NCBI GenBank assembly: GCA_964646605.1
Contig: CAZYEX010000061.1
Location: 1 to 35,433, forward strand
Length of the DNA: 35,433 nt
Reading direction: 5' to 3'
From: SBAX01 sp964646605
GTDB taxonomy: Bacteria > Planctomycetota > Phycisphaerae > UBA1845
In this document: positions 26,777 through 35,145 of the stretch, piece by piece
Layout: each line of letters begins with the position of its first letter
Numbering within the stretch: the first letter of the stretch is position 1
Made by a program: the position numbers and the translations under genes
The notes under the pieces: model-generated
What the model saw: the letters and a program-made list of their open reading frames with translations, nothing else
Database searches by the model: none
Told to the model about the DNA's origin: nothing

Positions 26777-28760
26777 ACAGGCTTCTGATCTTGCCCTCGT
26801 CGAACCCTTGCTGAACCAGGATCGCCGTCAGGTTGCTCTTGGCCACGTCGTCGGCGAAGGCGCTGTCGCGGAAAAAGACGTTCGCGTCGCCCGCCGGGGC
26901 GAGCGCCTTGTGCCACTCGGCCATGCCGAACGCCAACGGCTCGACCTCCTCGCGGGTGATCGTCTTAGAAAGGCACACCATTAGCACACCGCCGCCGACT
27001 GAATGAACGGTGTGGGTCGATTTTGGATTTTTGATTGCTGATTTTTGATTGGCGGTCTTCAAATCTGCAATCTTCAATCCAAAATCAAAAACTCGTTTTT
27101 CGATGGGCACGCACAGGTCGATGCCGTGCTTGAGGAGAATCTCGAAAAGGATGTCCTCCTCGGTGCGGTCGGTCTTGAGATGCTCGACGGAGGCTTCGAG
27201 CGTTTGGGCGAGGTCCTCGCGGTCCGGCTCCCATTCCCGGATGTTGCTGGAGGCGAGCTTGAAGACGCGGAAACCCAAGTCGCCCGCGAACATCGGGTTC
27301 TCCTCCCGAATCTTCTTCCCGGCGCGACGTAGACGCTCTTTGGCAAGCTCCGCGATATTGCGTGGTTTCTTCAGTCTGTCGCAGAAGGCAATCGCCGCGC
27401 TCTGGCGTTTGTCGGTCGAATCGATGGGCTCCGGAAGTTGTACCAAAATGTAGCGGCAGTTCCTCCCCGACTTCCCATTGTGTTTTAGTACCGCGTGGCC
27501 CATCGTTCCGGAGCCAGCAAAAAAATCCAAGACGACATTGTCGTTCAAAGTAGAGCACCCGTATTGGAGTAGTCGCAACAACAGGCTGACCGGCTTTGGG
27601 TAATCGAAGACCCCCTTCGACCCCATAAGGTCCGCCACTTCCTCGGTTCCGTCCTTCGTCGTGCCTGCATCGAGTAGCAACGAACTGGGCGTCTTGGTGT
27701 CTCCCTTTTTCAACCGCTCGTTCAAGAACAGCTTTCGCTTGGGTGCCGAGTCGTCCTTTAGCCCAAACTTGATCCTCTTATCCGCATCGAGTTTGTCGAA
27801 CTTTGCTCGATTGATGGCCCAGCTCCGCCCCTCGGGCGGGAAGCATTCTAGCCCGGTCTTTGGGTTGCGGATTGCGTAAAGGGTATCACCTCCTGGCTTG
27901 TTTGCGTCGATCGGAACCAGCTTCCACGGGCCGCGTAGATCGCTGTCGGGATTCGAGTACTCGCTCGCATCGAGCGGTTCACCGTGGAATTCGACAGTAG
28001 CCTTGTTTCGAGCGTATATGACAGTGTGGTTGTGGTTCGGAGAGACTTCGTGGTCGTCTGATATCGATGTTCGCGACTGCCACACGATATTAGCGAGGTA
28101 GTTCTCCGGTCCGAACACGTCGTCGCAAATTGCCCGCAAGTTGGCGATCTCACCATCGTCAATAGAGATAAGAATGACTCCGTCAGCTCGTAGCAGCGTC
28201 CTAGCCAACTTCAGTCGCGGATACATCATGTTCAGCCAATCGGTGTGGAAGCGCCCAGAGGCTTCGGTGTTGGAGGAAAGTTTGCGACCTCCACCGTCCA
28301 CCTGGCCGGTTAGTTCGAGGTAGTTGCGAATGTTGTCCTGGAAGTTGTCGGGGTAGATGAAATCGTTGCCCGTGTTGTACGGCGGGTCGATGTAAATGAG
28401 CTTCACCTTCCCGGCGTAGGACTTCTGGAGGAGCTTAAGGACTTCGAGGTTGTCGCCCTCGATCATGAGGTTGCGGGTGGTTTCCCAGTCCACGCTATCT
28501 TCCGGACAGGGGCGCAGCGTGCCTGTTGACGGGGTGAGTGCCAGCCGGCGGGCGCGGCGCTTGCCGTGCCAGTTGAGGCCGTACTTCTCCTCCCGTTCGT
28601 CCACGCTGCCGCCGAGTAGCTGCTTGAGCGCCTCGAAGTCCACCCGCCCCTCGGTGAAGGCTTCGGGGAACAGGGCCTTGAGTTGCTCGATATTGTCCGC
28701 GATGAGGTCGGCGGACTTCGTTTGCGGATCGGTCACGGTGAGCGGTTTCATGGTCATCAT
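26775..28760 (-). CDS. Type III-like site-specific DNA methyltransferase (Mod)
   Basis: The 661-residue protein is an amino-methyltransferase (N6-adenine or N4-cytosine) of the beta arrangement, with catalytic DPPYNTG at 125-131 ahead of the AdoMet-binding FFAGSGTMGHA near 413-423. Between them lies a variable region that should contain the target-recognition part. Type III-family Mod proteins have this layout, and the N-terminal LNWHGKRRARRLALTPSTGT segment is typical. It would protect host DNA and give Res its specificity. The start is ATG 28760, with ATG 28757 and 28751 as alternatives, 6 bases after the DUF4391 stop. About residues 558-582 (from FDFGLKIADL to IKNPKS) are encoded by repeat array C. 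They interrupt the usual VPIEKR to VHSVGGGVLMVCL junction, an in-frame insertion that keeps the gene open. Confidence 0.9.
   Translation of the reverse strand: MMTMKPLTVTDPQTKSADLIADNIEQLKALFPEAFTEGRVDFEALKQLLGGSVDEREEKYGLNWHGKRRARRLALTPSTGTLRPCPEDSVDWETTRNLMIEGDNLEVLKLLQKSYAGKVKLIYIDPPYNTGNDFIYPDNFQDNIRNYLELTGQVDGGGRKLSSNTEASGRFHTDWLNMMYPRLKLARTLLRADGVILISIDDGEIANLRAICDDVFGPENYLANIVWQSRTSISDDHEVSPNHNHTVIYARNKATVEFHGEPLDASEYSNPDSDLRGPWKLVPIDANKPGGDTLYAIRNPKTGLECFPPEGRSWAINRAKFDKLDADKRIKFGLKDDSAPKRKLFLNERLKKGDTKTPSSLLLDAGTTKDGTEEVADLMGSKGVFDYPKPVSLLLRLLQYGCSTLNDNVVLDFFAGSGTMGHAVLKHNGKSGRNCRYILVQLPEPIDSTDKRQSAAIAFCDRLKKPRNIAELAKERLRRAGKKIREENPMFAGDLGFRVFKLASSNIREWEPDREDLAQTLEASVEHLKTDRTEEDILFEILLKHGIDLCVPIEKRVFDFGLKIADLKTANQKSAIKNPKSTHTVHSVGGGVLMVCLSKTITREEVEPLAFGMAEWHKALAPAGDANVFFRDSAFADDVAKSNLTAILVQQGFDEGKIRSL
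27016..27089. repeat. Heptad repeat array C, head-to-head
   Basis: Five 7-base units in the GATT orientation (27016-27050) meet four in the AATC orientation (27062-27089) across 11 bases (ggcggtcttca). The whole lies in frame within the Mod gene. The two halves can form an imperfect hairpin. Confidence 0.8.
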
Positions 28761-28766
28761 CCGAGC

Positions 28767-29516
28767 TTAAAGGTTCGCGGTCGCCGCGGCGAGCCTGGCC
28801 TCAAGGCGCTTCATTTCGAGGTTCATTTCGACGCGGCGGCTGACCTGCTTCTCCTTCTCCGCCTGCGACCGAAGAGCGGCGATGTCGCGCCGCAGGCGAG
28901 CGTGGTCGGCGAGGGCTTGGCGACGGGCGTTCTGCGCGGCGGGGTCCGCCGAAGGCGCGAGCCGCCCTGTGAGTTGCGCGGCCTGTAAGGCTTCGAGGCA
29001 GGCCATCCAGCCGTAATAGAGCGCCTTCATATCGACGCGCGGCTGCGACGCAAGCGAGAGGTTCGCGAGCCATCCGTCTGCGAGGGGGTTGCCATTCAGC
29101 GAGCACACGATCGGCGCGTCCTCCAAAACGACGCGCCCCGCCTCCTTTTGCGCGAGCCGCTTGGGGGCGAGCGAAACGGAGACCTCGTTTTCCTGCGTGG
29201 TGACGAGAAACAGGGGGTAGGGTACCGCCCGGTGGATCAGCTCGACAAGTCGGGACGCCTTCGCGTCCGGGCGCAGGCGAAGCGAAAGCACCGCAATCTC
29301 GCGGTATTTTCGGGTGTCGTCTTGGAACTCGGCAACGCCGATGGTGTCCGGCTTGAGCGCGGCCACCCAGAGCAACTCGTCGATTCCCTCGTTGATCTGC
29401 CGCTTATCGGCGGGTGTGGGCGCGCCGTGTTCGACGAGGAGTCTCTTCGATACGCGCAGGTCTACCCGCGAGTCCGGCGGAATCCCTAACGCCGCGATCA
29501 CGTCGTCAGCGTTCAT
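28767..29516 (-). CDS. DUF4391-family protein
   Basis: The 249-residue protein matches DUF4391 by overall pattern: an N-terminal half with LRVSKRLLVEHGAPTPADKR and an IDELLWVAALKPDTIGV segment, a middle beta-rich part, and a C-terminal Arg/Glu-rich coiled coil from about 205 to 249. Proteins of this family recur beside SNF2-type helicases and type III-like Mod and Res genes, which is the context here. The role is not established; it may bridge helicase and methyltransferase. The start ATG 29516 overlaps the helicase stop by 4 bases, so translation is coupled. No catalytic motif is obvious. Confidence 0.7.
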   Translation of the reverse strand: MNADDVIAALGIPPDSRVDLRVSKRLLVEHGAPTPADKRQINEGIDELLWVAALKPDTIGVAEFQDDTRKYREIAVLSLRLRPDAKASRLVELIHRAVPYPLFLVTTQENEVSVSLAPKRLAQKEAGRVVLEDAPIVCSLNGNPLADGWLANLSLASQPRVDMKALYYGWMACLEALQAAQLTGRLAPSADPAAQNARRQALADHARLRRDIAALRSQAEKEKQVSRRVEMNLEMKRLEARLAAATANL

Positions 29517-32500
29517 GGGGTCCTTTCTGCAAGCACGACCAGGAACGCGACTACCTCGAAGTCGTTGATGCCCGCGAACTCACCCTTGATCGCGTGCGTG
29601 CCCTCGGGCGAAAAGAGACTGGCGACGGCGCGTTCCTCGCCCCTGCCGACGATTGACGCGACCGCCTCGGCGAGCAAGCCCTGCGCGGCGCGCATGTCCT
29701 CGCCGTCCTTGGTGGCCTTGTCGAACTGGGACCACGCGGCGTCGTCGGGAAGGTCGCGCCCCAGGCTGACGCGCTTGAGGCGGTCGAGAATCTTCTTGGT
29801 CTGGGTGAATGGCAGTAGCACCGTGCCGTCGTCGCCGACGTGGACAAGGTAGTGCGGGGCGAGCGGATAGCCCGGCTCGAAGACTCGCTTGGCCGCCTCA
29901 CCCTCGGCGCGAAGGCAGAAAATGATGCCCGGCGGAACCTCCGCGTCGATCGTGGTCGTAACAGCGAAAGCACCGAGCGGCATTGCCTCAAGAACTCCTG
30001 GATGAGCCTTAAGGAACTCGGCTAGGTCGATGCGGAAATCGGTCAACGTGAGGTCGGCAATCGACACGCCGGACGACAAGTCCTCCAGGTCGATCACCGC
30101 TTCCTGGAGCTTGAGGAGTTGCTTGCGGCGATACTCCAAGTCGTTCATTTGGTTGCCGGACTGCTCGTAAATCAGGTTTTCTTCGCCGGTCGCGGAGATA
30201 TCGAGCAACACCATTCGACCGCTGACCCGTTGCTCCAGGTTGATGTATTCCTCCAGCTCGATGTTTGGCCAGAAGTTCACGAGCTGGATGCGGTCGTTGG
30301 GCGAGCCGATGCGGTCGATGCGACCGAAGCGTTGGATGATCCGTACCGGGTTCCAGTGAATGTCATAGTTGATGACGCAGTCGCAATCCTGAAGGTTCTG
30401 TCCCTCGGAAATGCAGTCCGTGGCGATGAGCAAGTCCAGCTCGCCCTCACAAGAAAACTCTTCGGGGCGTTCTTTCGAACGCGGCGAGAAGGACGTGATG
30501 ATACTGGTGAAGTCCTTGCGGAGGTCGGGCAACGTCGTCTTGTTGTGACCGGCACCGGTGATTAAGGCCGAGTGTAGGCCGAGCGCCGCCTGCGCCCACG
30601 GGGCGATCTGCTCGTAGAGATATTGCGCGGTGTCGGCAAAGGCGGTGAAGACGAGGACCTTGCGGTTACCGGGATTGATCGGATGGTTACACTTTTCTTC
30701 GATCATGTCCCGCAACATCGCAAGCTTCGCGTCGCGGGCGGCGTCCACCTGTAGGGCCGCGGTGTGGAGCGTCGCCAGCCGGTTGCGATCCTCGATCAGG
30801 TCCTGTTTCCAACGAATGAGGTCCACGTCCTTGAGGAGCACCTTGACCTTGCGCCCGACCAGCAAGCTCTCGAAGGCCGGGTCATCGATGTCCACGTCCT
30901 CGATGTCGATTTCTTCCAATTCCTCGGGCTGGGCCTCGATGCGGGCGAGCGTCGCCTCCACGTCCCGGAGCTGTCGCCCCACCGTGAGCGTGAAGGATGA
31001 AACGGCGCTCTCCATCCGCTTGAGCACGTTCACGCGCAGAAGGTGAATCAGACTCTCCTCGCGGTCCACTTGGCGGAAGAAACCCTCGCCGCCGCGAATC
31101 TGCGTGCTGTACTTGGCGTCGTAGGCGTCTTGTTTGTGCGGAAGCACGTAACGCAGCGGAGCGTACGCGGCGAGTTTGAGTCGGCGAATTTCGAGGTTGA
31201 TGTCCCGGATCGAACGGAACTCGCCCGCGCGATCCACGTCCGGCTTGAAGTTGATCGGCTTGAGCCGATCGGGGAAGCGACCGGTTTCTTGCGTGCCGTA
31301 GTATTTTTCGACATGTTTCCGCGAGCGGGCAATGGTCAAGAGGTCGAGTAGCGTGAAGTAGTCGAAGCCGAGCATTTCGATCAAAAGGGATGGTGTCCGT
31401 TCGGACTCGTCCAGCTCCAGCCAGCGGTTGAATTGTTTTTGAGCGAGCCGCGTCGTGCTGTCGATGCTTGCGATGCCGTGCTCGTACAGGGCCGTATCGT
31501 CGCCTTCCGTAGCGAACGCGATCTGATTGCGCAAGTCGGCCAGCCGGTTGTTGACCGGCGTGGCGGAGAGCATAAGCACACGGGTCTTGACCCCTTCCTT
31601 GATGATGCGGCGCATAAGGCGGTCGTAGCGTGTCTCGCTTCCCTGTCGCGGCGTCTTCTTGTTGCGAAAATTGTGCGATTCGTCGATGACCACGAGGTCG
31701 TAGTTGCCCCAGGTCACATGGGACAGGTCGATGTCACCTGACTTTCCCTCGTCGCGCGAGAGGTCGGTGTGGTTCAATACGTCGTAATTGAATCGGTCGG
31801 GGGCGAGGAAGTTGCGCCGGTCGTTGGCCTTATAGAGCGTCCAGTTGTCGCGCAGGCGTTTGGGGCAGAGAACCAGTACGCGGTCGTTGCGCAGCTCGTG
31901 GTATTTGATGATGGCGAGCGCTTCGAAGGTCTTCCCGAGGCCGACGCTGTCGGCGATGATGCACCCGCCGAATCGGTTCAGCTTGTCGATCGCGCCAACG
32001 ACTCCGTCGCGCTGGAACTTGAAGAGCTTCTTCCAAACAACGGTGTTCTTGATACCTGTGGCGGACTTGACGACGCGCTCCTCGTCGAGTTCGTCTCCGC
32101 GCGCACCGAACAAGTGATGGAGAACCAGGGCGTAGAGCGGGAACGCGGCGTGCGGTGCGGTCAGGGACCGCAGCGCTTCGACAACGGTGGCCCGCCCGCT
32201 GGTATCGCCTTGAAGGCTAGTCCATTGAGCGTCGAACCACTTGCTGAGCAAGCCGCATTCGATTTCGTTCTCCGATGCTTGGATGAGGCTGAGAGGGTTG
32301 CCGGGCGTGACCCCGAGCCCTTCCGTGCTTAACGCAAGCGAGCCGAGAATCGCCAGCTGAGGGCATCCGCCGCCGTCCCGTACGACGACTGCGCCCTGCG
32401 GCACTCCCCCCTGGGCGACCCGGATCTCAACGGTGTTCTGAATCCAGTCCGCGCATCGCTTCGCCAGCCACCGGGCTTGCAAGCGGTTCCTCGACGCGCG

Positions 32501-32710
32501 ATCGGCCTCGGTCCCAAGAAGCGCGAGTTCCTCGCCGTTCCTCGGCACGATCAGACGGGCTTTCGCCAAGCTCGATAGCTGTTCAAGGAGCGCCCCGAAG
32601 GCGAACAGGGAAAACGACGGGGTCGCCACGTCGAGTTGACCGCCGGATTGGAGACCCCGGCGGATGAGGTCGATGACTCGCTGCGTCCCGAAGTTTTGAA
32701 CGATCCTCAT
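29513..32710 (-). CDS. SNF2-type helicase with degenerate PLD-like N-terminal domain
   Basis: The 1065-residue protein starts at ATG 32710. An N-terminal domain (about 1-165) has the outline of a phospholipase-D-like fold, with LDVATPSFSLFAF near 26-38. The expected HxK is replaced by PQGAVVV and the GSxN by GSLA, so nuclease activity there is doubtful. The SNF2 ATPase follows: ADSVGLGKT at 253-261, DESHNFRNK at 343-351, then LMLSATPVNN. The second RecA lobe holds LLIATDCISEGQNLQ and QRFGRIDRIGS near 790. A helical linker of about 250 residues separates them. Such helicases translocate on double-stranded DNA. It is the first gene of the operon and overlaps DUF4391 by 4 bases, suggesting it is an integral part of this restriction-like system. 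Confidence 0.88.
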   Translation of the reverse strand: MRIVQNFGTQRVIDLIRRGLQSGGQLDVATPSFSLFAFGALLEQLSSLAKARLIVPRNGEELALLGTEADRASRNRLQARWLAKRCADWIQNTVEIRVAQGGVPQGAVVVRDGGGCPQLAILGSLALSTEGLGVTPGNPLSLIQASENEIECGLLSKWFDAQWTSLQGDTSGRATVVEALRSLTAPHAAFPLYALVLHHLFGARGDELDEERVVKSATGIKNTVVWKKLFKFQRDGVVGAIDKLNRFGGCIIADSVGLGKTFEALAIIKYHELRNDRVLVLCPKRLRDNWTLYKANDRRNFLAPDRFNYDVLNHTDLSRDEGKSGDIDLSHVTWGNYDLVVIDESHNFRNKKTPRQGSETRYDRLMRRIIKEGVKTRVLMLSATPVNNRLADLRNQIAFATEGDDTALYEHGIASIDSTTRLAQKQFNRWLELDESERTPSLLIEMLGFDYFTLLDLLTIARSRKHVEKYYGTQETGRFPDRLKPINFKPDVDRAGEFRSIRDINLEIRRLKLAAYAPLRYVLPHKQDAYDAKYSTQIRGGEGFFRQVDREESLIHLLRVNVLKRMESAVSSFTLTVGRQLRDVEATLARIEAQPEELEEIDIEDVDIDDPAFESLLVGRKVKVLLKDVDLIRWKQDLIEDRNRLATLHTAALQVDAARDAKLAMLRDMIEEKCNHPINPGNRKVLVFTAFADTAQYLYEQIAPWAQAALGLHSALITGAGHNKTTLPDLRKDFTSIITSFSPRSKERPEEFSCEGELDLLIATDCISEGQNLQDCDCVINYDIHWNPVRIIQRFGRIDRIGSPNDRIQLVNFWPNIELEEYINLEQRVSGRMVLLDISATGEENLIYEQSGNQMNDLEYRRKQLLKLQEAVIDLEDLSSGVSIADLTLTDFRIDLAEFLKAHPGVLEAMPLGAFAVTTTIDAEVPPGIIFCLRAEGEAAKRVFEPGYPLAPHYLVHVGDDGTVLLPFTQTKKILDRLKRVSLGRDLPDDAAWSQFDKATKDGEDMRAAQGLLAEAVASIVGRGEERAVASLFSPEGTHAIKGEFAGINDFEVVAFLVVLAERTP

Positions 32711-33008
32711 GCCGTCATCACCGCCGGTTGAGTTTTCGCAACTGCTGGCTTATCTCTCCCTGCCGAGGCTACTTGAACGCTTGGGAAAGCTCGGCCCTGC
32801 GTTTCCTCGCAAACGCCCGCCCTGGCTTGCATTGACGTGGCAGTTTACATGACAACTCATGCGCGGTCGAGCCCGCGTAGTGCCAGCGATAGTGCTCATG
32901 CTCGGGTTGCTTGTCCTGGGTAAACCAGCCCGTTGAGAAGTCCGACAAACGCGACTTCAAATTGGGCTTGGTCGGCGAAGGCCGTTCAAGTGACTCGACC
33001 GGCGCTCG
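32711..33008. other. Gap upstream of the defence operon
   Basis: This stretch probably holds the promoter of the helicase operon, but no good -35/-10 pair stands out. A minus-strand frame from TTG 32960 to 32769 could encode 63 basic residues (HEHYRWHYAGSTAHEL in the middle), but it lacks a ribosome-binding site and I do not recognise it. Confidence 0.4.
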
Positions 33009-34076
33009 TCACGTCCGGTTGATGTCCTCGGGGTAGGCGAGGCGGAGCTCTGCGATTTGCGAAAGTCTCGACACCCGTGGGCCACGGCTGAGCTGGCCGA
33101 AAACGATGAGCGGCCGACTGGGATTGTGCGCCTCGTAGGCAACCTGATACTGCTGGAAGTTTAGACTGGCCTTCGCCCGGACAAGCTCATCATCGTCGAA
33201 CAGTGTGAAGACGACCTCTCCCTCGCGGGTTCCGGTCTCATCCTCGGTGCCCTTGAGTTCATCGACAAACGCGACCCACGGTTTAGCCAGCGGCCCCTCA
33301 ACCGGGCGCAACTGTCGGTAGACCTCTTCGATACTCCCAAACTCGTCGGCGCTGAACGCCACCGGCCGGATTAGCTGGTCGCCAGCATCGACCGGCGCAG
33401 ACGATGCCCACGACGCGGAGAACTCCAGCGCGCCCGCTTCATCTACTGGGCGCATCTTGAGAATGGCCTCGCATAGGTTGTCGCTTATTACCGGATTGGC
33501 CTGTTTCACTACGCTGTTGATGCGGTTCTCTTCAATCGCGAGGTTCAGTTCCGCCAACGCGCGGCTAAGCAGGCTCGTCGCGCGGCGTGCAAAGGGCCGG
33601 TTGTCGTCGATCAGCCCTGCTTGGTCGACACCTACCGCCCGTAGCGGGCACGAAATGGCCACGACGAAGCTCCCCTGCTCCGTCTGTTCCATCTGGCAGG
33701 CATCCAGCAACTGCACCGCCTCCGTTCGGCTCAGTTTGGGATGGTGCTTTCGCGGTGCGAGTGCCGAATGGGCCGCAGCCAGCAGCGACCGCCTCGCCCC
33801 ACTTATCAAATCAATCGCTTGCGTTAGAGGTAGCGTGCCTCGCTCCGCCCGACGTGCAATCACCCGGTACCGCAGTACGTCTGCGCCGTAGTTGAGCAAA
33901 TCTACCAAAACCTGCCCGGCGGGCCGTTCTTCAAACCGCGACAACTTGTCGAGCACGTCCAGCACTCGCTCGCCGTAGTCCGGCCGCGTCGCGTCGATCG
34001 GAACCAACAATTGGTCCAGCGATGCCGCCTCGGGCCGATTGTAGACCATCAGCCGCTCGACTGCCCGCGCCTGCAC
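33009..34076 (-). CDS. Unrecognised protein, probably 5'-interrupted by an in-frame TGA
   Basis: The 355-residue frame begins at GTG 34076, directly after an in-frame TGA (34079-34077). Upstream of the TGA the same frame stays coding-like back to GTG 34175 (TPSLPDPSAETLARVSPRD, then AQGYARSHG), so the original gene probably started there, overlapping the DUF4365 stop. The body includes MVYNRPEAASLDQLLVPIDA, a helical middle with RAERGTLPLTQAIDLISGAR, and a beta-rich C-terminal part with VVFTLFDDDELVRA. It also contains the segment QLLDACQMEQTEQGSFVVAI. I do not assign a family. Adjacency to DUF4365 and the restriction operon suggests a defence-related role. It could still be translated from the internal GTG. 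Confidence 0.65.
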   Translation of the reverse strand: MQARAVERLMVYNRPEAASLDQLLVPIDATRPDYGERVLDVLDKLSRFEERPAGQVLVDLLNYGADVLRYRVIARRAERGTLPLTQAIDLISGARRSLLAAAHSALAPRKHHPKLSRTEAVQLLDACQMEQTEQGSFVVAISCPLRAVGVDQAGLIDDNRPFARRATSLLSRALAELNLAIEENRINSVVKQANPVISDNLCEAILKMRPVDEAGALEFSASWASSAPVDAGDQLIRPVAFSADEFGSIEEVYRQLRPVEGPLAKPWVAFVDELKGTEDETGTREGEVVFTLFDDDELVRAKASLNFQQYQVAYEAHNPSRPLIVFGQLSRGPRVSRLSQIAELRLAYPEDINRT

Positions 34077-34146
34077 TCATCCGTGCGATCGCGCGTAACC
34101 CTGCGCATCGCGCGGCGACACCCGCGCGAGTGTTTCCGCCGACGGG

Positions 34147-34702
34147 TCAGGAAGGCTCGGGGTTGCGTTCGTCACCGGGCACATAGTCGATCCACCTGTC
34201 CAGGGAGCGAGCCTTTGCCAACTCCCGCAACGCCTCCGGGCTGAGCACGTTACGCTCGGGTAAGTATATCGTTATCGTCTGTTGGGCGGTCTCCGGAGCA
34301 TTCCGCAGGATTACCCATCGCAGACATCGTCGCAAAACCAGCTGTTCGGGAGTCGCCTCGAACCACTGGGACTTGGCGGCCGGCACTTGAAGCACGACCA
34401 AGTACGTCGGCGGCATCGCTCCCGCCAGTAGCGCGAAGGCGGTTGTCGTGGGCCGCCTTCAGCGTAAACGAGTAACGGCCTAGACCGAGCGTCAGTTGCT
34501 GGCCGGTCGCCTTCGCCTGAAACTTGATCTTGAAGTCATACAGAACGCTGTCCGCGTCGAGTTTCTCATGCACGTCGGCCTCGGCATCCCACCCCCAGTT
34601 GTCCTGGATTCGTCCGCAGATCTTGAAACCGAACCCAGCCTTCGCGCAGGTTGCGTGCAGCACGGCGAGGCCGAGTTGTTCTTGCTTGTCTTCCAGTCTC
34701 AT
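34147..34702 (-). pseudogene. DUF4365-like gene split by a frameshift
   Basis: The first part, from ATG 34702, reads MRLEDKQEQLGLAVLHA, then GWDAEADVHEK and YDFKIKFQAKAT. The D...QxK pattern is that of a PD-(D/E)xK-like nuclease core, as predicted for DUF4365. After LKAAHDNRLR (near 34435) the frame loses sense. The continuation AMPPTYLVVLQVPAAKSQWF lies in another frame and ends at TGA 34149-34147. One indel around 34415-34440 explains both halves; a sequencing error is possible. A TTG at 34711 is an alternative start. Together with the broken neighbour it looks like a decaying two-gene unit, or one with assembly errors. The family assignment is from motif memory. Confidence 0.6.
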
Positions 34703-35103
34703 CGTCGGCAAGCCATCTTCGCGAAAACCGCCTCACAGAGCATACCGCCCGATGACTCAATCCGCACGTAGCTCCAGGACGAATGCGTCGGCGTTGAACG
34801 CGGTGGCCAGCAGGTGCCTCGGGTCATTTAGACGCCCCGCCCGACGCCTCGCTCGGCGTCGCGGGCGCGAATCTCACCCAACATGCGTATTTGAGGCTGG
34901 AACGTGGCGGCCAAACTTGAAGGCGGCGGACCGTAGAACCGACGTTCTCGCCGCGCCGGTAATTACCGAAACCGAGCCGCGGATACCGCGTTTACACGCT
35001 TCAAAACGCGATTCCTTGAAACTACTTGCAAATCGACCCGTCGCGTGGTAGTGTGCGTAAAACAAGCCGTTTTCCGGGCTTTTCGGCGGCTTCTCTGGGC
35101 TTG
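34703..35103. other. Gap between DUF4365-like gene and the tRNA fragment
   Basis: No supported gene. A stable hairpin lies at 34838-34867. Just before the tRNA fragment, three loose 11-base units (from 35069, beginning GTTTTCCGGGC) recall the 1552-1595 repeats. This could be the arm region of an attachment site; no integrase gene is visible on either strand. Confidence 0.4.
34838..34867. repeat. GC-rich hairpin
   Basis: GACGCC and GGCGTC pair around the loop TCGCTC, extended by CGCCC with GGGCG after a 2-base bulge. It is a strong stem without a T-run, so a terminator role is unsure. Confidence 0.5.
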
Positions 35104-35145
35104 CTGATAACGACGAGGTCTCAGGTTCAAGTCCTGATGGGCCCA
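35104..35145 (+). other. tRNA-Ile(GAU) 3' fragment, candidate att scar
   Basis: The sequence from the anticodon loop CTGATAA through the T arm (TCAGG, TTCAAGT, CCTGA, perfect 5-base stem) to the acceptor strand TGGGCCCA is the 3' half of a tRNA-Ile with anticodon GAT. The bases upstream do not form the matching anticodon stem, D arm or acceptor 5' strand, so it is not a working tRNA. No CCA is encoded. Integrases often cross over in tRNA genes and leave such a duplicated 3' piece at the far end of the island. With the tRNA on the plus strand, the island would extend to the left of this scar, covering the defence operon and possibly more. Confidence 0.75.

Noticed and set aside
26334..27089. 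Possible CRISPR array in the short repeats
   Set aside because: Units are 7 bases, contiguous and without unique spacers; they are heptad arrays, and no cas gene is present.
32769..32960. 63-codon minus-strand frame as a gene
   Set aside because: TTG start without ribosome-binding site and no family recognised; kept only as a remark in the gap entry.
34077..34079. TGA as a recoded sense codon
   Set aside because: Other genes in the window end with TGA in the normal way and overlap correctly with the next start, so the code is standard; a single TGA lesion is simpler.
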